A stretch of DNA of 64,000 bases from the NCBI RefSeq assembly GCF_016863035.1, contig NZ_BOOC01000006.1, positions 124,001 through 188,000 of the forward strand. The letters run 5' to 3'. Position 1 is the first letter of the stretch, and the number at the start of each line of letters is the position of its first letter. Below the pieces are notes generated by a model. That model was not told the origin of the DNA, ran no database searches, and saw only the letters and a program-made list of their open reading frames with translations. Shown piece by piece: positions 50,189-57,836 of this stretch. Source of the DNA: Microbispora corallina. GTDB taxonomy: Bacteria > Actinomycetota > Actinomycetes > Streptosporangiales > Streptosporangiaceae. A program made the position numbers and the translations under genes.

Positions 50189-51482
50189 GGGGTGTCGATC
50201 CTTCGAACGTTCCAGAGCGGCGCTGGTGAAGGAACCGCTCGAGTTGGCGGAGCACGATGTCCATCTCGGTCATGATCTGGTCGTTGGTGAAGCGCAGGAC
50301 GGCGTAGCCGTCCAGTTGGAGGCGCACGTCACGCCGCCGGTCGGCCTCGAACACGGGCGGCCTGCGGTGCTCGGGGCCGTCGATCTCGACCGCGCAGCGC
50401 TCGGCCCGCCACATCAGGTCGACCCGTACGGCGGGGAGGATCGGGGACGCCCGATGGAGCTGGTTCCAGGCGCGCCCGGCCGCCCAGGGGAGCGCGGCCA
50501 GCGCCGCCTCCAGGGACTTCTCGGCCCGGCTCGCCGGATGGGGGAAGCCGATGACGGCCGGGTAGCCCAGCCGCGAGGCCGCCGCCTCGCCGCCCACCTC
50601 CAGCGGAGAGCCATCGGATACACCGCCGCCGGGTGACACGGCACGGCCGCGAGGAGATCGGCTGCCGGAGTGCGCGCCCGCGCCGGCGCCGTCCGGCACC
50701 GCGCCGTTTCCGCCGGCCTGGTAGGGAGGAACGCCTTCCGGCGGCGCGGCGGGAAGCCGTACGGCGGCTGTGGGGACCCGGTCGACGGCGAGGAGCGGCG
50801 CGCCCGCGAGCCAGACGCCGAAACCGCCGTGGTGGGCGAGCCACTCCGACGCCGCGACCAGCACCTCCTCGCCGGTTGGGGAGAGCCCCGGCGGGACGAG
50901 CACGAGCAGCGCGGCGCTGTCGCGACGGAAGCCGGCCGCGATCACGCGGGCCAGCCCCGCCGCCCGCACCTCGGGCGCGAAGCGACGGGCACCGGCACCC
51001 CCGCCGCCACCTCCGGCATTCGCACCGCCGCGTTCGGCGAGCGCGGCCCTGAAACCGGCGCCGCCGTGTCCGGTGTCGGCGTCCTCGAGTCCGGCGACCG
51101 AGCGGCCGCCCACACCGCCACGTGCGGTACCGACGTCCGGGGCGGACGTGGCGCGGAGGGAGCGTTCGGCAAGGTCGGCGAGGAAGGGACCGAAGTGACG
51201 CGACGAGGAGGCCGCGGAGAGGGCGAGGGCCCGTACGGCGGCCGCGTCGGCCCCGCCGGCGTCCCCCACACCCTCGGCGCCCGGCAGCCAGGCGGGGAAC
51301 AGGTCCCCGGCGGCCCGGTCAAGGTCGGACAGCACGGCCGCCACCAGCGCGCCGACGGACGACGCCGGGGGAGGGGCATACGTGAGGACGGCGGGCGCGT
51401 CATCCGGGAGCGGATCGAGCGGCGGGGCCGTCTCCACGCGCACCACCCGGCCCGTCGGCAGCCGCGCCCACGCTCCCGTCAC
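50181..51482 (-). CDS. Protein with C-terminal DUF559/Vsr-like PD-(D/E)xK nuclease domain
   Basis: This 433-residue protein has an N-terminal region of unknown fold, a glycine-rich break near 150-165, an alpha/beta region near 170-250 (VIAAGFRRDSAALLVLVPPG), a Gly/Pro/Ser linker, and a C-terminal nuclease domain of about 90 residues. The nuclease motifs RVDLMWR, CAVEIDGPEHRR, EADRRRDVRLQLDGYAVLRF match the DUF559/very-short-patch-repair endonuclease layout, with metal-binding Asp, Glu-x-Asp and conserved RRD. It is the first gene of the coupled three-gene operon. A DNA-nicking or cleaving role with the HerA-like ATPase is inferred. Confidence 0.82.
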   Translation of the reverse strand: MTGAWARLPTGRVVRVETAPPLDPLPDDAPAVLTYAPPPASSVGALVAAVLSDLDRAAGDLFPAWLPGAEGVGDAGGADAAAVRALALSAASSSRHFGPFLADLAERSLRATSAPDVGTARGGVGGRSVAGLEDADTGHGGAGFRAALAERGGANAGGGGGGAGARRFAPEVRAAGLARVIAAGFRRDSAALLVLVPPGLSPTGEEVLVAASEWLAHHGGFGVWLAGAPLLAVDRVPTAAVRLPAAPPEGVPPYQAGGNGAVPDGAGAGAHSGSRSPRGRAVSPGGGVSDGSPLEVGGEAAASRLGYPAVIGFPHPASRAEKSLEAALAALPWAAGRAWNQLHRASPILPAVRVDLMWRAERCAVEIDGPEHRRPPVFEADRRRDVRLQLDGYAVLRFTNDQIMTEMDIVLRQLERFLHQRRSGTFEGSTPHA

Positions 51483-51604
51483 GGCGGATCCTCTGCTTCG
51501 AGATCATCAGAACCGGGCCGAGGTTATCCCTCCGCGAGGCTCTCCGCAGCCGCTTCTCCGCAAATCCCCGCATGTCCCCATGAAGCGGTGATCGACCCGT
51601 CGAT

Positions 51605-51641
51605 GGGCCGGCGCCGACCCCCTCAGGGGTGGCGCCGGCCC
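51605..51641 (-). terminator. Strong terminator after the 5'-nucleotidase gene
   Basis: GGGCCGGCGCC (51605-51615) pairs with GGCGCCGGCCC (51631-51641), and the loop contains a further ACCCC/GGGGT stem. It is 16 bases past the stop of the minus-strand nucleotidase and also shields the operon beginning at 51482. Confidence 0.75.
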
Positions 51642-51656
51642 GCGGTCGAGGGGCTC

Positions 51657-53426
51657 CTAGAAGACGGGCACCCCGTCGCGGACGAGCTTCCAGTTGGCCT
51701 CGGCGAACGTGGCCGGGTCGATGGTGCCCGACGCGGTGGCGTACTCGATTAGCGCCTGCCGGATCTCCACCTGGGCGTTGTAGACGACCGGCGCCGTGGA
51801 GACGTGCGGGAAGCCGCCGCCGCCCGACTGGCGGTAGTTGTTCACCGCCACCACGAACTGCTGGTCCGCCGCGACCGGCGTGCCCTGGTACGACAGGTTG
51901 ACGATGCGCTGCCCCACCGGCTTGGCGATGTCGACGTCGTACGTCACGCCCGACAGCTGGTCGTAGTTGTAGTCGGGGGTGCCGGCCGCGTTCGTCAGCG
52001 TGGCGAGGTCGATCGGCGCGCCCGGCGCCACCTGGGCGAAGTACTTGGCGGAGTACTCCAGGTAGTCCTTGATCTGCGCCCCGGTCATCTTCACGCCCAG
52101 CAGCGTGTTGTCGTACACGTACAGCCCGGCCATGTCGCGGACGCTGACGGGCCCGGCGGGGAAGACCGCGGTGCGGCTGAACGGCGCGGCGATCGACAGG
52201 ACGGGCAGCGACGCGTCGGGCGTGCCGGCGACGGCCTTGCTCACGAGGTCGGTCTGCACCTTCTGGATGTAGTCGAGGATCGGCGTGTCCTTGTACGGCG
52301 ACTCGGCCGCCGACAGCTGCTCCTTCGACTGCGCGATGACCCGGTTGACGTACCCGACCGTCTTGTCGTGCTGGTCCTTCATGAGAGCGACGATCGCCGG
52401 GTCCTCGGGGACGGTGTTCGTGTTCAGCGTGGTGGACGACTTGCCCGTGACGGTCCACGCGCCGCGCTGCTTGGCGAGCGTGAAGTCGACGACGCTGAGG
52501 CGCTGGCCCCACTTGCTCGGCTCGGTGAGCAGCACCTGCTTCCCGGTGACCTCGTTGGTCACGAACCGCTGCGGCACGTCGTTGTGGGCGTGGCCGAACA
52601 GGACGGCGTCGATGCCGGGAACCTTCTGCGCCACGAGGGCGGCGGCGTTCTCCACCGGCAGGTCCGTGCCGTACGACGACAGGCCGTTGTCCCCGGCGTG
52701 CGCGGTCACGAGGACGACGTCGGCGCCGAGGGAGCGGATGACCGGCACCCACTTCTTCGCGGTGTCCACGAGGTCGAGGAACCTGAGTTTGCCCTCGACG
52801 TTGGCCTTGTCCCAGATCGCGATGCCGGGGTTGGTGAGGCCGAGCACGCCGACCTTGATCGGCTTTTCGCCCGTGACCTTCATGGTCTTGATGACGAACG
52901 GCAGGTAGGCGGGCAGGCCGGTCTTCGCCGACACCGCGTTCGCGCCGAGAACGGGGGCCTTCATCTGCTTCACCCACGCGGCCAGCAGCGGCAGGCCGTA
53001 GTTGAACTCGTGGTTGCCCAGCGTCACGGCGTCATACCCGATGGCGTTCATGGCCTTGGCCATGGGGTGGGTCTCGCCCGTCTGCGTGATCGGCTCGACC
53101 TTGGCGTAGTAGTAGTCCAGCGGGGTGCCCTGGATCGTGTCACCGGAGTCGAAGAGCAGGGTGTGCCCGGCGCCGCGGTCGGCCCTGATCTGCTTGACCA
53201 TCGTCGAGACCTTGGCCAGTCCCACGTCGTTGTGGGCGCTGTCGTCGAACTCCGCGTTCTTGTAGTAGTCCCAGTTCAGGGCGTTGCCGTGAATGTCGGA
53301 GCTGGCCATGACGGTGATCGTGACGGTGTGGCCGGAGTTGGCGGAGGCGGGGGTGGCGGCGGCGAGGAGACCGAGGGCCGCGACGGCGGCGCCGGCGATC
53401 ACCGCCCGGCCGGTGGCTGAATACAT
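51657..53426 (-). CDS. Secreted bifunctional metallophosphatase/5'-nucleotidase
   Basis: This 589-residue extracellular protein has a signal peptide (about 1-29, cleaved after ASA), an N-terminal calcineurin-like metallophosphatase domain (SSDIHGN, FDSGDTIQG, LGNHEFNYG, TAHAGDN, FGHAHND: the five metal-ligand blocks) and a C-terminal 5_nucleotid_C substrate domain (about 370-560, with NNYRQSGGGGF). It hydrolyses nucleotide phosphates outside the cell for phosphate and nucleoside scavenging. The start is the ATG at 53426. A PHO-box-like direct repeat lies just upstream, so phosphate control is possible. Confidence 0.93.
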   Translation of the reverse strand: MYSATGRAVIAGAAVAALGLLAAATPASANSGHTVTITVMASSDIHGNALNWDYYKNAEFDDSAHNDVGLAKVSTMVKQIRADRGAGHTLLFDSGDTIQGTPLDYYYAKVEPITQTGETHPMAKAMNAIGYDAVTLGNHEFNYGLPLLAAWVKQMKAPVLGANAVSAKTGLPAYLPFVIKTMKVTGEKPIKVGVLGLTNPGIAIWDKANVEGKLRFLDLVDTAKKWVPVIRSLGADVVLVTAHAGDNGLSSYGTDLPVENAAALVAQKVPGIDAVLFGHAHNDVPQRFVTNEVTGKQVLLTEPSKWGQRLSVVDFTLAKQRGAWTVTGKSSTTLNTNTVPEDPAIVALMKDQHDKTVGYVNRVIAQSKEQLSAAESPYKDTPILDYIQKVQTDLVSKAVAGTPDASLPVLSIAAPFSRTAVFPAGPVSVRDMAGLYVYDNTLLGVKMTGAQIKDYLEYSAKYFAQVAPGAPIDLATLTNAAGTPDYNYDQLSGVTYDVDIAKPVGQRIVNLSYQGTPVAADQQFVVAVNNYRQSGGGGFPHVSTAPVVYNAQVEIRQALIEYATASGTIDPATFAEANWKLVRDGVPVF

Positions 53427-53449
53427 GGGCTGTGACGATAGTGATATTG

Positions 53450-53471
53450 CGTCACCTAAGGGTCACAAGTT
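53450..53471. promoter_or_regulatory. PHO-box-like direct repeats upstream of the nucleotidase
   Basis: CGTCACCTAAG (53450-53460) and GGTCACAAGTT (53461-53471) are two 11-bp units carrying GTCAC, similar in spacing and form to PhoP-binding direct repeats of actinobacteria, whose unit is GTTCACC plus four bases. The match to GTTCACC is incomplete. Confidence 0.35.
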
Positions 53472-53540
53472 TCTTAAACGGACATGTCGCGCGACGTGAC
53501 AGGGGAGCGTCCGACCAAATCACGCCACGGGGGTAGAACC

Positions 53541-54533
53541 GTGGCCGTGGCCGACAAACTGGAGACCTATCGCGCCAAGCGCGACCCCCGGCGCACGAGC
53601 GAGCCGATCCCCGACGCCGAGCCGCTGCCGAGGGGCGACGACGACACCTTCGTCATCCAGGAGCACCACGCGCGCTCCCTCCACTGGGACCTGCGGCTCG
53701 AACGCGGCGGCGTCCTCGTCTCCTGGGCGATCCCCCGGGGCCTGCCGCCCGACCCCGGCACCAACCACCTCGCCGTCCACACCGAGGACCACCCCATGGA
53801 GTACGCCCGGTTCGAGGGGGAGATCCCCCAGGGCGAGTACGGCGGCGGCCGGATGTTCGTCTGGGACCGCGGCCGCTACACCACGGAGAAGTGGACCGAC
53901 CGCGAGGTCAAGATCGTCCTCAGCGGCGCCCGGGCCTCCGGCCGCTACGTGCTGTTCCAGACGCGCGGCAAGAACTGGATGATCCACCGGATGGACCCGC
54001 CCGTTCCCGGGTGGGAGCCGATCCCGGAGACGGTCGTCCCGATGCGGCCGGTGACGCGCGCCCGGGTCCCGCGGGACGCCGAGCGGTACGGCTGGGAGTT
54101 CTCGTGGGGCGGCCTGCGGGCCGTCGCGCTCGTGAGCGGCGGGCGGCTCGTCCTGCGGGACGCCTCCGGTACGGAGATCACCAAGGAGCACGGATGGCTG
54201 CGCGCCATGGCCGAGTCGCTCGGCAGCCGCTCCGCCGTCCTCGACGGCGAGATCGTCCCTCTGGGCGGGAACCCGGTGTACGTCTGCTCCGACCTGCTCT
54301 ACGACGACGGGCGGTCCCTGCTGGCCGAGCCGTACGAGCGCCGCCGCGCCCGGCTGGAAGGGCTGGAGCTGGCCGGGCCGCGATGGCAGACCGCGCCGAG
54401 CTGGCCGGGCGAGGTGCGGGCCGTCCGGCGGGCGGCCGCCGAGCAGGGCCTGCCAGGCGTGCTGGGCAAGCGGCTCGACTCGCCGTACGAGCCGGGCGAG
54501 GAGTCCCCGGCCTGGGTCCTCCTGCCTTCCTGA
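53541..54533 (+). CDS. LigD-type 3'-phosphoesterase with degenerate ligase domain
   Basis: This protein of about 330 residues has an N-terminal LigD phosphoesterase domain (about 10-150): FVIQEHHARSLHWDLRLE, AIPRGLPPDPG, and EGEIPQGEYGGGRMFVWD, with the His/Asp/Glu active site intact. The C-terminal half (about 170-330) resembles the ATP-dependent ligase adenylation domain but the motif I lysine, normally in KWDGYR, is Ser (FSWGGLR) and the Asp is Gly; motif IV lacks its Glu, and the C-terminal Lys motif is absent. The LDGEIV and KRLDSPYEPG motifs remain. It probably processes 3' ends without ligating. The GTG at 53541 is preceded by GGGGG at 7 bases. Confidence 0.85.
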   Translation: MAVADKLETYRAKRDPRRTSEPIPDAEPLPRGDDDTFVIQEHHARSLHWDLRLERGGVLVSWAIPRGLPPDPGTNHLAVHTEDHPMEYARFEGEIPQGEYGGGRMFVWDRGRYTTEKWTDREVKIVLSGARASGRYVLFQTRGKNWMIHRMDPPVPGWEPIPETVVPMRPVTRARVPRDAERYGWEFSWGGLRAVALVSGGRLVLRDASGTEITKEHGWLRAMAESLGSRSAVLDGEIVPLGGNPVYVCSDLLYDDGRSLLAEPYERRRARLEGLELAGPRWQTAPSWPGEVRAVRRAAAEQGLPGVLGKRLDSPYEPGEESPAWVLLPS

Positions 54534-54556
54534 CGCCCTGTTCCCGTCTCGTCCCC

Positions 54557-54582
54557 CCGCCTGGCCGCCGGAGGCCGGGCGG
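54557..54582 (+). terminator. Terminator after the LigD-like gene
   Basis: CCGCCTGGCC pairs with GGCCGGGCGG around a 6-base loop, with one G-U pair, 23 bases past the stop at 54533. Confidence 0.5.
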
Positions 54583-54679
54583 CTGAGGGGAGCGCGGAAG
54601 ACAAGACTGCCGTTTCCCTGCGCCCGCCCCTAGATTTCCCGGCACGCGGTCGAGGAGATCGAGGAGGAGGGGACGTCGC

Positions 54680-56104
54680 ATGGAGCTCTGGGAGCTCGGC
54701 GCGGGGGAGCTCGCGCGGCTGGTCCGCGAGCGGCGGGCGTCGTGCCGGGAGACGGTGGAGGCCTGCCTGCGGCGGATCGAGGCCGTGAACCCGCGGGTGA
54801 ACGCGGTCACGGTCACGCTGGGGGAGCGGGCGCTGGAGGCCGCGCGGGCGGCCGACGAGGCCCTCGCGCGCGGCCGGCCCGCGGGGCCGCTGTGCGGCGT
54901 CCCGTTCACCGTCAAGGAGAACGTCGATGTGGCGGGCTCGGCGACGACGCTGGGCGTCGTCCCCCTCCGTGACGCGGTGGCGTCCCTGGACGCGCCGCCC
55001 GTCGCCGAGCTGAGGGCGGCCGGCGCGATCCCGATCGGGCGGACGAACATGCCCGAGTTCGGCATGCGCTGGCACACCGAGAACGCGTTGCGCGGCCCCA
55101 CCCGCAACCCGTGGTCCGCCGGGCACACCCCGGGCGGGTCGAGTGGCGGCGAGGCGGTCGCCGTGGCGACGGGGATGTCCCCCCTCGGGATCGGGAACGA
55201 CGGCGCGGGGTCCCTCCGCTGGCCCGCCCAGTGCTGCGGGGTGAGCGCGTTGAAGCCGTCGCTCGGCCGGGTGGCGCAGGCAGGCGAGCGCGCCGGGCCG
55301 GCGCCGTTCGCCTTCCAGCTTCTGGGGGTGCACGGACCGGTCGCGCGCCGGGTGGCCGACCTGCGACTGGCCTTCGCGCACATGTGCGGGCGGTCCGGCG
55401 GGGATCCGTGGCACGCCCCGGTGCCCCTGACCGGCCCTCCGGTCGGCACGCCGGTGCGGGTGAGCCTCGTCGCCCGCCCCGGCGGAGCCGTCCCGGACCC
55501 CGGCGTCGCGGACGCCTTGCGGCGGGCGGCGGCGGCGCTGACCGAGGCCGGGTACGTCGTCGAGGAGGCAGAGGCGCCCGCCCTCGTCCGGGCCGCCGAG
55601 ATCCACACCCAGATCATGTCGGCGTACGGCCGGGTGCACCGCGAGCAGCCGCCCGTGGAGACGGTGGCGTCCGAGGGGTTCGCCCGCTTCTGGGCCGCCT
55701 TCGAGCCGGTCTGGAACCGGTCGGCGGGCGAGCCCGCGTTCGACCCGATGATGGAGCGGGTCTCCCTCGCCCGCCTGTGGGCCGCGTGGATGAGCCGGAC
55801 GCCCCTGGTGCTCGCCCCGATCCGCACGCACCCGGCCTTCCCGGTCGGCGCCGACCTCGATCCCGGATGGCTGGACGGGTGGCCGGAGACGATGCGGACG
55901 GCGGTCGCGGTCAACCTCCTCGGCCTGCCCGCGGTCGCCGTGCCGGCCGGGGTCGCGGCCGGCCTGCCGCAGGCCGTGCAGATCATCGGGCCGCGATTTC
56001 GCGAGGACCTGTGCCTGGACGCCGCCGAGGTGATCGAGGCCGCGGCGGGCCCGCTGACGCCGATCGACCCGGCGCCCCTGCCGATCCGGCCTGACCGTGC
56101 GTGA
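54680..56104 (+). CDS. Amidase, amidase-signature family
   Basis: This 474-residue amidase has the signature Ser-cis-Ser-Lys triad: Lys in FTVKENVDV, cis-Ser in PGGSSGGEAVAVA, and the nucleophile Ser in GNDGAGSLRWPA. The Ile-Gly-Gly of the usual GTDIGGSIR motif is varied to GNDGAGSLR but Ser is kept. These enzymes hydrolyse carboxamides such as amino-acid or aryl amides; the gene is not part of a GatCAB set. A GAGGAGGGG ribosome-binding site precedes the ATG. The substrate is unknown. Confidence 0.88.
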   Translation: MELWELGAGELARLVRERRASCRETVEACLRRIEAVNPRVNAVTVTLGERALEAARAADEALARGRPAGPLCGVPFTVKENVDVAGSATTLGVVPLRDAVASLDAPPVAELRAAGAIPIGRTNMPEFGMRWHTENALRGPTRNPWSAGHTPGGSSGGEAVAVATGMSPLGIGNDGAGSLRWPAQCCGVSALKPSLGRVAQAGERAGPAPFAFQLLGVHGPVARRVADLRLAFAHMCGRSGGDPWHAPVPLTGPPVGTPVRVSLVARPGGAVPDPGVADALRRAAAALTEAGYVVEEAEAPALVRAAEIHTQIMSAYGRVHREQPPVETVASEGFARFWAAFEPVWNRSAGEPAFDPMMERVSLARLWAAWMSRTPLVLAPIRTHPAFPVGADLDPGWLDGWPETMRTAVAVNLLGLPAVAVPAGVAAGLPQAVQIIGPRFREDLCLDAAEVIEAAAGPLTPIDPAPLPIRPDRA

Positions 56105-56108
56105 TGCC

Positions 56109-56135
56109 GCACCGGACCCCGTGACACGCCGGTGC
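56109..56135 (+). terminator. Terminator after the amidase gene
   Basis: GCACCGG (56109-56115) pairs with CCGGTGC (56129-56135), 5 bases past the amidase stop. Confidence 0.5.
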
Positions 56136-56206
56136 CCGTGAGCGCCCGGCCCGCATGGGACCGCGCTGACGGGGTACGGCCGCGGGCGGCAGGAGAGGGG
56201 GACGCC

Positions 56207-56392
56207 ATGGCACACGGAGACGAGACGGCGGGCGGCCGGGGCGCGGGCGGGGAGATCCCGGACCGCCTGCCCCCACTGGCCCAGTCGCCGGACGCGCAGC
56301 CGGAGGGCGACCCGGAGGGCGGCGCCAGCGGCGACTGGCACGCCCCGGGCGCGGACTCGGCGGACGACGTGGACGAGCCGTACGACGAGTGA
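56207..56392 (+). CDS. Small acidic hypothetical protein
   Basis: This 61-residue protein is rich in Gly, Ala, Asp, Glu and Pro with no hydrophobic core, and is probably disordered. The ATG at 56207 is preceded by AGGAGAGGGG, a strong ribosome-binding site, which supports a real gene; an upstream ATG frame to 56132 lacks one. No signal or domain is visible. The family is not recognised, and it ends before the convergent site-2 protease. Confidence 0.5.
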   Translation: MAHGDETAGGRGAGGEIPDRLPPLAQSPDAQPEGDPEGGASGDWHAPGADSADDVDEPYDE

Positions 56393-56416
56393 GACCGCCC
56401 GGCGCGGACGAGGCGG

Positions 56417-57634
56417 TCAGGCGGCGGGGCGGTGGGTGCCGCGGTGCCCGTGGTGCCCGTGCGGGGGCGGCCCGGCCAGGTCGGCGCCGCCGGGCCGGTA
56501 CGGATCGCCGGCCCGCAGGTCGGCCGTCTGCAGGGCGCGGCTGATGTCACTGGGTGTGATCAGCCCCACCAGCCGGCCGCCGGCGTCGACGACCGCGGCC
56601 CGCCCGTCGGAGCAGCCGCTCATGCGCGGCAGCAGGTCCGTGAGCGGCTCGTCGGGGTGCGCCGTCGGCACGTCCCGCGGCGGGCACGCGATGTCGCGCA
56701 GCCGTGTCAGGGGCCGTTCGTGCGGAGGGACGTCCCGGAGCCGGTTGAGCGTCACCAGTCCCGCCAGCCGGCCGTCCTCGTCCACCAGCGGGTACGTGGA
56801 CAGCCGGTGCCGCATGACCAGGCGGTCGACGAGGCTCGCCACGGTCTCGTCGGGACGGGCGGCGAGCGGCTCCCCGGACATCACGTCGGCCACCCTGATG
56901 CCGTGGAGGGCGGCGCCGACCCGCGTCTGCTGCTCCTCCGCGGTCGCCGCGTTCACCAGGAACAGCCCGATCAGAGCCAGCCAGATCCCCTGCAGCCCGC
57001 GCCCGCCGACCAGTTGGAGGAAGCCCAGCGCGATGAGGGCGTACCCGAACACGCGCCCGGCGCGCGCGGCCGCGACGGCCGCCCTGGCCTGGTCGTGCCA
57101 CACCGACCAGAGGATCGCCCGCAGGATCCGGCCGCCGTCCAGCGGCGCGGCGGGGACCAGGTTGAACAGGGCGAGCAGGACGTTGACCCCGGCCAGGTAG
57201 GCGAACATCGCCGCGGCCAGCGGCGCGGCGCCCGTCGTCGCCAGCAGCCAGGCCACGAGCGCGGACACCACCCCGAGGGCGAGGCTGGTGAGAGGGCCGA
57301 CTCCGGCGATCTTCAGGTCCTCGCCGGGAGTGCGGGGCACGCCGCGCAGCTCCGCCACGCCGCCGAGCAGCCACAGCGTGATGCCGTTCACCTCGATGCC
57401 GTGCCGCCGGGCCACGACCGCGTGGGCGAGCTCGTGGGCGAGCAGGCAGGCCAGGAAGAGCACCGCCGAGGCCACCCCGGCCAGCAGGTACGCCGCGGCG
57501 GGCAGGCCGGGGACGTCGAGCGGGAAGCGCCCGAACGCCAGCCCGAAGACCAGGATCACGACGATGACGAGCACACTGACGTTGATGCCGACCGCGACGC
57601 CCCCGACGCGGCCCAGGCTCATCGAGGATCGCAT
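56417..57634 (-). CDS. Site-2 protease family M50 with two CBS domains
   Basis: This 405-residue membrane protease has six or so helices (residues 13-220) containing the zinc motif HELAH (67-71) and the second metal-site segment NLVPAAPLDGGRIL (about 160), followed by a C-terminal pair of CBS domains (about 235-370: VADVMSGEPLAARPDET, TYPLVDEDGRLAGLVTLNRL, AAVVDAGGRLVGLITPSD). The CBS pair may sense adenosine nucleotides, as in archaeal and actinobacterial homologues. The last residues are His/Gly-rich (HGHHGHRGTH). The ATG at 57634 with GGGGGAGG defines the start; an upstream ATG at 57652 is less favoured. Confidence 0.9.
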   Translation of the reverse strand: MRSSMSLGRVGGVAVGINVSVLVIVVILVFGLAFGRFPLDVPGLPAAAYLLAGVASAVLFLACLLAHELAHAVVARRHGIEVNGITLWLLGGVAELRGVPRTPGEDLKIAGVGPLTSLALGVVSALVAWLLATTGAAPLAAAMFAYLAGVNVLLALFNLVPAAPLDGGRILRAILWSVWHDQARAAVAAARAGRVFGYALIALGFLQLVGGRGLQGIWLALIGLFLVNAATAEEQQTRVGAALHGIRVADVMSGEPLAARPDETVASLVDRLVMRHRLSTYPLVDEDGRLAGLVTLNRLRDVPPHERPLTRLRDIACPPRDVPTAHPDEPLTDLLPRMSGCSDGRAAVVDAGGRLVGLITPSDISRALQTADLRAGDPYRPGGADLAGPPPHGHHGHRGTHRPAA

Positions 57635-57836
57635 GGCGCCTCCCCCAGGCACGGCGTGACCGTCCCCTACCCACCTGGCGGGCCCCCACGCGAAATAGGC
57701 CCCCGCGCCGGGCCGTCCCCGTCAGGCGACACCGCGGACCCCCGGTTCGTCCACGAGGTCGCCCGTCGACCAAGGCGCCCGGTGCGCGGCGGGGGCGGCC
57801 GCGACACCGGGCGGGACTTGGGGGTGGGCGGGCCCG

